Assembly: GCA_018894105.1 (NCBI GenBank)
Contig: CM032126.1
Span: 27,440,391 to 27,504,390 of the forward strand
Reading direction: 5' to 3'
Length of the DNA stretch: 64,000 nucleotides
Origin: Jacaranda mimosifolia
Taxonomy: Eukaryota; Streptophyta; Magnoliopsida; Lamiales; Bignoniaceae
Shown in pieces: positions 38,230-64,000 of the stretch. Position 1 is the stretch's first letter, and the number at the start of each line of letters is the position of its first letter. The notes under the pieces are model-generated. The model did no database searches, was not told where the DNA came from, and was given only the letters and a program-made list of their open reading frames with translations. The position numbers were made by a program, and so were the translations under genes.

Positions 38230-40089
38230 ATAGGTGTGCAGTTCAGGTTTCCAACTATAAGCTTCAATTTTTTGGTGTTTGATTGTTTGAAAGTGGATGC
38301 ATGTTTCAGAAAACAATTTGCTGTAAAATAGAGGAATATAAGTTATTTCTATCTGTAAAATCTTGACTGGCATCTAAACATTTAACACAGTGTTTCTCCT
38401 GTTATTATATTATTGATCCTTTTGTCTGTGAGATGAAGAATCAGGATCTCTTTAGTGTTTAAACATGAAATAATTACCTGAGATAAGAGATGTACAAGCT
38501 CACCTTGGATAGCTACTCCAATACAACACTTGTAGTTGAATATAAAAGTTTTAATCACATTTTGATAAAATATGACAGGCTATTGCTGAAATCTTTCTAA
38601 AGAAAGAGCATCTAAAGGAACTTACTGAATAATACTTAGAAGGTTGGTCATCTTTATGAGAATTTCTGCTATTTTACCTGCCACAAACTACCTTCAAAAG
38701 TAGTACTTCATTTGTTCTATGGGGACACTCAAAACCTATGGAAAATATAAATAAAAAAGATCTATGGTAAGACTGACTCATAGGTTTTTGGAATCCTCAT
38801 GCTTCTGAGTTCTGACAAGGTTAATTTCCTGTGCTTATGTTTCATCAAGTTTTGTAACCATCCTAAGTAGTTTATCACACAACAAAGTTTTATTTAGGGA
38901 TGGCAAATGGATGGTTTGGGTTCGATATAGTTGGTCGTTACTCCTTATAAATAGGGTTCAAAATCGGTGGGGTTTAATAATAGGTTTAGATTCATAGGTT
39001 AAAAATTGCTTGGTATTGAAAATAGATTGAGACGGGTTCGGGTGTTGTTTTTTTCTTTTTTTCTGTTAAATATATTGGTATGTTGTTTTGTTGAATTATG
39101 GACTTTCATCTTTATTTTACCAAACGATAATTAATTATTATAAATTCTTATTTATGACTTAAAATAAAATTAAATCTAAATTAACTTGTAATTTACTTAT
39201 TATTCTATAGGATTTATATCTTTGATGTTAGAGAATTTTAATTACTCACAATACTTGAAATTAGAGAATTTTTTTAAGATATTAACATAACTTTTCTTTA
39301 ACGATAATATATATATATATTGATGCATAATATTACATTATGAAGGCCAACAATTAATTAGTCAACTTGAGAATGTAACCAAAAACTTTGTGTCCCTCCT
39401 TCAATAGCTTATGCAAACTTTAAACATTAATTTAGGATGACCTAAATCATAACTATAATAATTTGGAGTATGTCAAATAATAATTTAAAAGTCATATAGC
39501 ATTATAAATGTATAGATGCTGATTTTATATCTATTCTATTTTAAATATTTCTTATTTATCTGATGCATTTATGAAAATTTTGATGTCGTTTATATTATTG
39601 AAGTTTTTTGGTTTTGTAATGTATCTTTTAGATTTTGGAGGTATCCATAATAACACAACTTTCTTGACATCATAACCATTTAAAATTACTTGGTTTTAAT
39701 AAAGAAATTACAAATAAAGGAATAATAAACTCTTTGCATAGAAAATATTCTTTTCCTTTACCTGAACTCTTGTAGAAGTAATTGTCCATTGAAAAAATAA
39801 ATGAATTTCTGTCGAACTTTTTTTTTTTTTAAGAAAACATGACACCTCGATCATTGTATCAATATTTAAATTCATGCAATATAACTAATTTTTTAAAATT
39901 CTTTTTACAAATTATTTCAAATTATTTAAAGAATTTTTTTTTTGGCTACTTTTTCAATTGTATTAACAATGAGTCTATATACATTATTCAATTTAGTGCT
40001 AATAATGACATTTAAAAGTTATTTGATGGATATAAATGTAAGTTTTATAAACTAGTAATAAATAAAACTAAATCAAAAAAATTATTTAT
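38230..40089. other. 3' UTR and AT-rich intergenic DNA after the MOL1-like gene
   Basis: The 3' UTR probably ends in the first one to two hundred bases; the polyadenylation signal is unclear. No coding frame is credible. At 38895 TAGGGATGGCAAATGG begins what may be a larger transposon whose other end lies near 41489 (listed separately). Confidence 0.5.
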
Positions 40090-40092
40090 TTA

Positions 40093-41269
40093 GGGCCCCG
40101 TTTGGTTTTATTTTCATTTTCATTTTTTATTTTCATCATTTTCAAAATTCGAAAAAGTAGTTAGTGCAAATGAATTTGTATTTGGATAGATTGTTATAAA
40201 AGTAATGATTATGTTGGGTTTAGTAGGTTGTAGGCGGAGAGAGATGGTGATAATGAAATAGAAAGAGAATATATATATATATATGTTATTGAGGAATGTG
40301 TTTTGAGAATAAAATTAAAAATGATGTTAGATGAAAATAGTAGAAAATGTGAAAAGGATTTTGAAAATCAGGACCAGTTTGGTTTTATTTCCATTTGCAT
40401 CACTTTCAAAATGTTGGAAAATAGTTAGTGGAAATGAGTTAAAAATGAGTTTATATTTGGATGAATTGTTGGGAAAATCATGATTATGCTGGGTTTAGTA
40501 GACTGTAGGTGGAGACAGGGACGGATCCAGAACTGAAACTGTTGAGAGAGGGTCAAAAATTATAACACATAAAAGTTTAGATATAAATTTTATAATTTAC
40601 GAATTCAAAATATATGTTGTCATCAAAGTTGAGCACGACGCTCTTTCATATCATAATACTCATTAATGATTGAATCAATGTCAAATTTTTAACAATATCT
40701 ATCTCAATGTAAGTAACAAAAGAATCAGCTAAAAAATCATTTTTAATCTAATTTCTAAAGTCTATTTTTGACAAATATGTTCCCAAAGATAAAATAAAAG
40801 TGTCCTAGTGGGCCTACACCCAACTTAAATGTAAATTATTTGATTGCAAATATGGCCTAAACCTTGCTTTAAATTTTACAAAACTAAAATAAATAAAGAA
40901 TTAATAAAAGTTATGAACAAAATTTTAAATATATGTAAACTAGAAATTATTACAAAAATTAATATATATATATATATATATAAATGTTAGGAAGATTATT
41001 ATTAAAGTTTAAAAATATATAGAAATATTAGTAAAATTACAAGAAGGTATACAAAATGCCCCCCCTCTCCCCCCTCTGAATCCGTTACTGGGTGGAGAAA
41101 GATAAAATAATTAAATATAGGGAAAAGATGTATGGGTTATTCGAGAATGTATTTTGAAAATGAAAATGAAAATGATGTCGAGTGAAAATATGTAAAAAAC
41201 GATGTGTTTTATTTTTTGAAATAATAGAAAATGTGAAAAGTGATTTTGAAAATGAAGCCAAAAGGACGC
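40093..41269. mobile_element. PIF/Harbinger (Tourist)-like MITE, tandem dimer, interrupted by a hAT-type MITE
   Basis: The left end starts GGGCCCCGTTTGGTTTTATT. The reverse complement of the right end is GCGTCCTTTTGGCTTCATTT. Both are flanked by TTA (40090-40092 and 41270-41272), the 3-bp duplication expected for this superfamily. Inside, a second left-end-like sequence (GGACCAGTTTGGTTTTATTT) begins near 40370, and the following DNA repeats the first unit (TTGGATNNATTGTT, GGGTTTAGTAG-TGTAGG-GGAGA), so two units lie in tandem. The second unit is split by the 575-bp insertion at 40516-41090. There is no coding capacity. Confidence 0.75.
40516..41090. mobile_element. hAT-type non-autonomous element (575 bp) with perfect 8-bp target duplication
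   Basis: The left end reads CAGGGACGGATCCAGA and the reverse complement of the right end reads CAGTAACGGATTCAGA, so the terminal inverted repeats match at 13 of 16 positions. Exact 8-bp GGTGGAGA lies on both sides (40508-40515 and 41091-41098). An 8-bp duplication and a CAG-GGCGGA-like end are typical of plant hAT elements. The interior is AT-rich without a transposase. It sits inside the second unit of the PIF/Harbinger-like dimer, so it inserted later. Confidence 0.88.
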
Positions 41270-41817
41270 TTAGTTTTTGGATTGGACCCATCTACAACAC
41301 ATTTTGAATCTATTTACACTTCAAAATTCAATTTCATCTTATGGAACTTAATTGAGCCCAATCCAAGTATAACCCAATTAAAACTAACTCAAATTGAAAC
41401 CACTTAAAATATTTTAAACTCAATTCACTCAAAACTAGATGAATTGGGTTGGAATCATGATGCGCGACCCAAGTTGCCACCCTTAATTTTGCTATATTTT
41501 TGTTTATGAAATGCGCTTAAATGTCATATTAAAGTTGGTTGATTAGATATGCCAAAATTTCACACTAATATTGTCTTCAGTACTAAGATCATTTAATTAA
41601 ATTTGAGTTGAAAATGAATTATTTAATATTTTAAAACTGAAATATGAGGCAATACAATTAAAATTTTCTAATCCAACTTCTCAATTTCTTAATAAACGAA
41701 ACTTAATTAACCTAAATTGTCCAACTCTTAAATGTTCAATTGTAGAGCTTTGGTTTAATTTTTCGCCTACCCTTACTCTTTTAATTTGGTTAAAAGTCCA
41801 CCTAAAGTACCAATTGC

Positions 41818-42064
41818 GACCACATGCACCCTACATGATCAGAAGTCCTTGAAGTCTTTTAACAGAGACAAACGTAAGGCGAGTTTTCTAAATTCTAAAC
41901 TAAAGGGGAAGAATATATAATATGTCTAAATCCTGGGGCTATTTTCGTAATTAACTAATAAAGAGAGAAGCAAGGATTGAGTGACGTACCTAAGCCGCAC
42001 AGAACTCGCAAATGTCAAAGCTCACGTGTTGACACTTTATATACAGGTACAAGTACAACTGCAT
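41818..42064. repeat. Diverged long direct repeat, copy 1
   Basis: This segment (including AGAAGCAAGGATTGAGTGACG, CTCGCAAATG, AGCTCACGTGTTGACACTT and GGTACAAGTACAACT) matches in order the segment at about 45525-45775. The two are clearly related but carry many substitutions and small indels. This copy contains a CACGTG G-box. No reading frame is conserved between the copies. Confidence 0.7.
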
Positions 42065-42226
42065 TGTCACAAATTTAGGGCATCTTGTTTAGTATTTTCC
42101 CAAAATATTTTTCAACTCCCAAAATAAATATAAAAAATGTGCACATTCTTCAATTATTTTTTCAAAATACAAAATTTTTTTATCTAAAAAATCCTCCAAA
42201 AATAATCTCAAATATCTTACACCCTA

Positions 42227-42338
42227 CAAACCACACATACTCCCTCATTTTCTCACTATACCTTTTACATCACTCATTCTTGCAAACCATACCTACTCCC
42301 TCATTTTCTCACTCTACCTTTTACATCACTCATTCATT
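42227..42338. repeat. Two-copy tandem repeat, period 56 bp
   Basis: CAAACC-TACTCCCTCATTTTCTCAC and TTTTACATCACTCATTC occur twice, at offsets of 56 bases (start 42227 and 42283), with a few mismatches. C/T-rich and non-coding. Confidence 0.8.
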
Positions 42339-42399
42339 TATTATTTTCTTACTTCACTCACTCATACATACATACATACATATCTGAAAATATTAAAAT

Positions 42400-44420
42400 T
42401 TTACTAGTTATAAAATTCTAAAATTCATGTTTACAAATTTAATTAAACTAATTGTCGGAAAAATAATTAAGTTTAATTAAATATTATTTATATTATTATT
42501 AAATAATTTATTTATTAAATAAAGTATTAAATTACTTATTAATTAAATAATGTGTTAATTATATTTAATATTTAATGTATTAATTAAATATTACATTAAT
42601 TCATTTAATAAATAACTTAAGATGTTTTAATTTGATATAATAAATAAATAAATCTTCTTCAAAAAAGTAATTTTCATTAAATATTAATCTCCACATTTAT
42701 TTAAAATTATAATAAAAAATTTAATTATAGTGTGATATTTATTTATTTAATAATCTATTATGTTTATTAAGTTAATATTAATAAAATTAAAGTAATTGTC
42801 GAAAAATTTTAACTAATTTAAGTAAAAATTATTTGATTGTTATTAAATAATTTATTTACTAAATAATGTATTAATCAAATATAAATTAATTTATTTAATC
42901 ATTTAATTAACTTGTTATTTATATATAAATTATGTTTCTTATTTCATGTATAATTATAGATTATATTTATTTGTTTAATAAATAATTTAAGATGACTTGT
43001 TTTCATATAATATAAAATTATTTATTTAGTTAATTTGATGAATTGTTATTAAGTATTATATATATATATATAAATTATTAAATAAATTATTTTATTTAAA
43101 TCAATAACTAAGTTTATTTGTACATAAATCATAAATAATAAATAGTTAAATAATTAGATTTTTATTTAATAAATAGTAATTAATTAGTTTATAATTAATG
43201 TACAATAATTAATTTTTTTTATATAAGCCAATATTAATAATTATGATGTAAGTTGATTTTTTATATTTAAGATATAATAATGATTTTGTAAATAATTAAT
43301 ATTTATCACTAAATATTTTCTTCCAAATAATACACTATTTACTAATGTTAAATTTATAAAAATATAAATTTTAAAATAATTCACCAATTAAATTACATCA
43401 TTTTATTACAACCATATATTAATCATTACTCACATATATATACATACACATCATCCAACTATAACTATACACACACAATAAAAAAAAACATTTTATCCTA
43501 CAAACCCAACAAAATATCAATTGATTTGATATTTACAGTAAAATTTGTTTCCCCCAAAACACAAAAGAACAAGCAATTCATTTTCAATTCATTTTTTATG
43601 TTTTTCCAAAACACAAAAGAACACTTGTCACATTCTTCAAATTTTCTTCCAAAAATCCATTTGTTGTTGTTGTTCATATTTTATATGTTGAGTTTATTAA
43701 CTATCTTTGTGATACCAATTTTTATTTATGTCCAAATCCAAATTATAATTATTTTATTAAATTATATTAATCAGTTTAAGTAATTTAAGAATATTAAATT
43801 ATAACGATTGATTTTAATTAATAATCCTTATTTATAAAAATTTTAAGTTTGAAAAGTCATTAATTGCATTTATGGATAATCATTCTACACCACTTTTTTA
43901 TAGGAATAAAAAAATCTTCAAAAACACAAAGGTTATTAGATATAATTATAAATAATCAATTAAAATTAGATTTTAACCAAAATAAATGTAGTAAAAGTCA
44001 AACATCGGATTAGAGAAGCAAGTATATTATGTTATGAATGAAGCTCAAGTAGTATATGCAAAAATATGTATATTTGTGTGTGTCTGAGAAATTGATGAAA
44101 ATCAACATACTAATAAAAAAATATGAAATGAGAAAGCAAAGTTAGATAAATATATAAAGCCAAATTTTTTGCACTTTATTCTTGTACAAATTATAATTAC
44201 TAGCTCTCTTAACTTAGACCTAATTTGAGTGAGTAATTTAAGGATGTTAATTTGTATTAATTTTTACAAAAAATATAATTATTTTCTTAAAATAATTAAA
44301 TATAATAGTTTTTAATAATTTATTTAATTAAATATTCCCTTAATTATTTGATTAAACGGATTTTAAGTTTGAATCATTAAATGCATTTATAGGCATCTGA
44401 TCATAATGATTTTTTATCAA
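42400..44420. other. Extremely AT-rich intergenic stretch
   Basis: About 2 kb is made almost only of A and T, with recurring TTAATTAAAT / AAATAATTTATTTA motifs and almost no G or C. There is no gene. It lies between the two diverged direct-repeat copies. Such DNA may act as a matrix-attachment region or be simple-sequence decay; neither can be told from sequence alone. Confidence 0.6.
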
Positions 44421-45317
44421 AATATATATACAAATACAAATCATGAGGTCAAACGCCTAATTCCTATATTATTAATATGGTATAGGTTTGGACTTTGGAG
44501 TCCAGACCAACAATTTAAGGTTGGAGGTGGTTGGCTATTTGATTAATGCCAGCCAGCCTCATTCAGGCTAATGCCATATTGGATTAGCAAGTAACCATAT
44601 CACAATATATATTTGCATGTTAGCAAAAGAAAACATAATATACCAAAATCTTGAGATTCTTTTTAGTATATTTATATTTAATTAGTAGGGGAGTTAGAAG
44701 ATAGAGATAAATTAAAATTGAATTATTATGGGGAGTGAAAAAGGTATTTTATCAAAATTCTACTGATATTTTAATGAAAGTTTAGAAGACCACTTGAAAT
44801 TAAATAGCAACTATTAATAGAGGGTACATTTGTTATTAAACGATTGGTAGTAATATGTTGGAGGATGAATACTTTTATAATAGTTTATATATATATATAT
44901 ATAATTTCGCGTATAAGTACTTTATTCCACAATAATTTATTTTTAAAAACACTCAAAATTTTGGAATTCCTAGTAAAAATTTTCACAAATAAATGAATAT
45001 TTTATTTTAATGACGCTCATTTATTATCTCTCCCTTGTTTATTTTTTAGTTTTTAAGATTGAACTATGGGGAAATACAATTGAAATATATCAACCCCCCA
45101 TTTCAATCACTAAACAAATCAAACTTAATCAATTTCATTTATTTTTCTTTTTCTTTCTGATGGAAATGATATAATGCAGTTCAATTGTTACATATACTTT
45201 TAAAAATCATAAAAATTGAATAATTTCGACTATCATATATACTGATATGAATATTAGAACACACCCCTGTTATTAAAAATAAAAAATAGTGGTAGCTCTA
45301 TGAGAACTAACCAACCA

Positions 45318-45425
45318 CTTTAGAACTTACTATTAAAATAATATTCCAAACTCATGTAAATACAACTATATGAAACTTTAGAACTTACTATTAAAATAAT
45401 ATTCCAAACTCATGTAAATACAATT
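45318..45425. repeat. Two-copy tandem repeat, period 58 bp
   Basis: CTTTAGAACTTACTATTAAA, followed by ATAATATTCCAAACTCATGT and AAATACAA, occurs at 45318 and again at 45376 with no difference over about 49 bases. A recent local duplication in non-coding DNA. Confidence 0.85.
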
Positions 45426-45524
45426 ATTTCATTCATAATTAATATATTAGTACAATTAAAAACTGTTGTGTAAAATTATGTGATTTGTGTTAGCATCATA
45501 AAATTTCACCCTTGCTAACGATTT

Positions 45525-45775
45525 CCAACCGCATATGCATGCATACTCAAGTTCTTTAGTTTTTTAAGAGAGACAAGCGGAGGAGGAAACTTTGATAATT
45601 TTCTAAACTAAGGGGAATAATATGTAATTTGCCTAAATATTGGGGGAGAATTTTGTATTACCAATAAAGACAGAAGCAAGGATCGAGTGACAATACATAG
45701 GCTGCAGAGCGCTCGCAAATGACAGAGCTCATGTTGGCACTTCAACAGGTACAAGTACAACTATACCCCCTTCAC
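45525..45775. repeat. Diverged long direct repeat, copy 2
   Basis: This is the partner of 41818-42064, in the same orientation about 3.7 kb downstream. It keeps GAAGCAAGGAT-GAGTGAC, CTCGCAAATG-CA-AGCTCA and GGTACAAGTACAACT. It ends about 1.6 kb before the DCL4 start codon. The CACGTG of copy 1 is lost here. Confidence 0.7.
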
Positions 45776-46635
45776 AAAAATAATTCTCATCATTCTTTCA
45801 AAATATTATTTTGTTGTGTGATCACTCCTAGTGCTACATTCATTACTATATTATATAAAAAAATTAATTAAATTCTATTACGTTTTTATATTCTATATAC
45901 TTATATTGTTAGTAATTTCACATATAAAAATATATTTTTAAAAATAAAGAAATCAAACACTTTACTTGAAGAATAAATTTGTTGTATCACGTTCAGTGTA
46001 TAATAATGGAGATCATATATTAATTCTTCTTGATTTTAAATGAACATTTAATCAAGTCATTGTGAATTATATATTATTCTCATATTATAATAAAATAATA
46101 GAATATATTTTTTGGCCACTTTAATTAAGTTGATGTAAGATTAATGTGACAACAAAAGCTGAAGATAAAGCAAAAAAATTAATAATTGAAGTTAAAATCA
46201 ATAGAAAATAAGCATCAATAAATATACTAAGAAATATATATTGTTATTATTGGTTAAATGTAGGAAAATATTGATGTTATTAAACAAAATATTAAGCAAT
46301 TTAGATGAAGTGACGAAGATAACCTTACTAACTCATTCAGTGCTTTGGTGATAATTGGAACATTAGTTGAAAGTTCATTTTATTAGGTCTAAATTCAAAT
46401 ATGGAGAGATAATTTTCGGGAGATTGGATAGTTAGACTGTTAAGAAGGGTCATGAATTTCTCTAATGCCAAGATCCAAAAACTATATAGTTTTAAAAAAA
46501 AATTATTGCACAAATAACATCTTATTTAATTAAAGACGCATCTAAGAAATGGCAGTGAGAAAAAGTAATGCCATAGAAATAGAATATCTAAATATTTCTA
46601 CAAGCTATTGTTATGATGTTGTACTTAAATTCTAA

Positions 46636-46992
46636 GGGAGTGTTTGGTTATGTTTCCTCAAAACAAAATTATTTTGAGGAAACATAACCAAATATATCTT
46701 TATTTTTTTTCTTCTAAAACTTCTATTTTCTAATATATACATATATATATATATATTATATCATATATATTTTATTATTTTCTAACAATAAAAAAATTAT
46801 TCAATTTTATTTTCACCCAAAAAATCTAACAAAAAAGCATTGATTTGACTGCTACAGTAAAAAAGTATCTCCCCAAAAATATAAACAAACATACCAAAAA
46901 TATAACTTTTACATTCTCCAATAATTCATTATCTCAAAACACATAATAAATATATAATAAAATCACACAAAAAAATATAACCAAACCTTTCC
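46636..46992. mobile_element. PIF/Harbinger (Tourist)-like MITE with a terminal hairpin, upstream of DCL4
   Basis: The left end reads GGGAGTGTTTGGTTATGTTT; the reverse complement of the right end reads GGAAAGGTTTGGTTATATTT. Both are flanked by TAA (46633-46635 and 46993-46995). Within the left end, about 46643-46692, TTTGGTTATGTTTCCTCAAA is followed after a short loop by its exact reverse complement, so the terminal repeat is present twice, head to head. The rest is AT-rich without coding capacity. It lies about 420 bp upstream of the DCL4 start codon. Confidence 0.78.
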
Positions 46993-47232
46993 TAATATTC
47001 CAAAATGAAGAAATATAAAAAAGTATAACAATTGAATTATCATTTACACACTCAACTAGTAGAACGGAAAGTATTTGTATGAAAGAAATAATTCAAACAT
47101 TCTCATTTTATAGAATAAATATTTTTGAAAAAAAAATAATAATCATACAGCATTAATGCATTATTATTCTCTAATTATTCCCGAATATATATGATGTAAG
47201 TATGTAAACATACGTATACGTGGGCAGTATCA

Positions 47233-47239
47233 ATATAAA
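47233..47239 (+). promoter_or_regulatory. Candidate TATA box of DCL4
   Basis: ATATAAA within CAATATAAACC lies about 175 bases before the ATG at 47413. It would place a transcription start near 47265 and give a 5' UTR of about 150 nt. This rests on motif and spacing only. Confidence 0.35.
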
Positions 47240-47412
47240 CCTCAGACAAAGCAAAGAATCATTGTAGACCCTGAAGACCCATTCCTTAAGCAAGTTGCAT
47301 TCACACTCAAAAGCACTATTACCATTACTACTCAAAAGCACTCTCACCGGTCGAGTCAATCGCAGGTCAATTCACTTTCCTACGCCGATAGACATCCGCC
47401 GGAAGCACCAAA

Positions 47413-63669
<16,257 letters not shown>

Positions 63670-64000
63670 GTATAGTTTATATGTGTGTAATGCATTGTTA
63701 TATATTGCGAATTAGTGAAGCCTTGTCAGTAGCTAATAAAATATTCTGTTTCTTAGTTGACATCTTTTTTTGGAAGTTAATGCATCAATAATGGGTTATT
63801 ACTATGGAGGATGATATATTTGTTGAGCTTTGACTCTATTGTTTTTTTCCTCTTTTGTTTAGAAAAAAAAACCAAGGATTTTATGTATTTTAGGGAGTGT
63901 TACAATGTGTAGATCTCATTCCTGATTTGCACAAAATAGAAGTTTTAGAAGCCAAAACTGAGGCAATCGTATCTGTCATACTACTTAAGGCCCCATTTAC

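Larger units (their letters stand above)
38896..41489. mobile_element. Possible outer non-autonomous DNA transposon enclosing the nested MITEs
   Basis: The left end AGGGATGGCAAATGG (38896) and the reverse complement of the right end, AAGGGTGGCAACTTGGG (up to about 41489), share AGGG-TGGCAA. Such ends are common on plant DNA transposons. Flanks do not give a convincing target duplication, and the interior has no transposase frame. Offered as a candidate only. Confidence 0.3.

Noticed and set aside
42400..44420. Organelle DNA or origin-like element in the AT-rich stretch
   Set aside because: High AT content alone is not evidence, and no organelle gene or conserved origin motif is visible.

Overview
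The window is AT-rich eudicot nuclear DNA. It holds long GT-AG introns, plant-specific gene families and many transposon remnants in introns and intergenic DNA. I cannot name the species. Three protein-coding genes are supported, all on the + strand, each rebuilt exon by exon with matching splice phases. I see no genes on the - strand and no rRNA genes or CRISPR.

Layout: (1) 4322-25849 is a complete 22-exon gene for a 772-aa PH + START + DUF1336 protein of the ENHANCED DISEASE RESISTANCE 2 (EDR2)-like family. Its introns carry a complete TRIM-type mini-retroelement with a perfect 5-bp target duplication, the 3' end of an older Ty1/copia element, other LTR-like debris and a G-rich block. (2) 25850-34971 is intergenic. 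It contains a degenerate + strand Ty1/copia element (about 29944-32345; gag through integrase, broken at the start of reverse transcriptase), a GC-rich block just upstream of it, and a diverged 192-bp tandem repeat. (3) 34972-38229 is a two-exon LRR receptor-like kinase, best matched to MOL1 (TDR/PXY-related). Its kinase domain lacks the catalytic Asp and the DFG Asp, so it is predicted to be a pseudokinase. (4) 38230-47412 is very AT-rich intergenic DNA. A hAT-type MITE with a perfect 8-bp target duplication lies inside a dimeric PIF/Harbinger-like MITE. There is also a second PIF/Harbinger-like MITE with a perfect hairpin at one end, and two diverged copies of a roughly 250-bp segment about 3.7 kb apart. 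(5) 47413-63669 holds the first 17 exons (about 940 codons) of a DICER-LIKE 4 gene: helicase, DUF283 and the start of PAZ. The RNase III and dsRNA-binding parts lie beyond the right edge.

The genes do not form a pathway. EDR2-like proteins are linked to lipid binding and defence-associated cell death, MOL1 to cambium and lateral growth signalling, and DCL4 to 21-nt siRNA production, including antiviral and tasiRNA pathways. I found no clearly new biological system. The strongest new observations are the fully delimited, nested mobile elements, the 87-nt in-frame intron of the EDR2-like gene, and the pseudokinase residues of the MOL1-like receptor.
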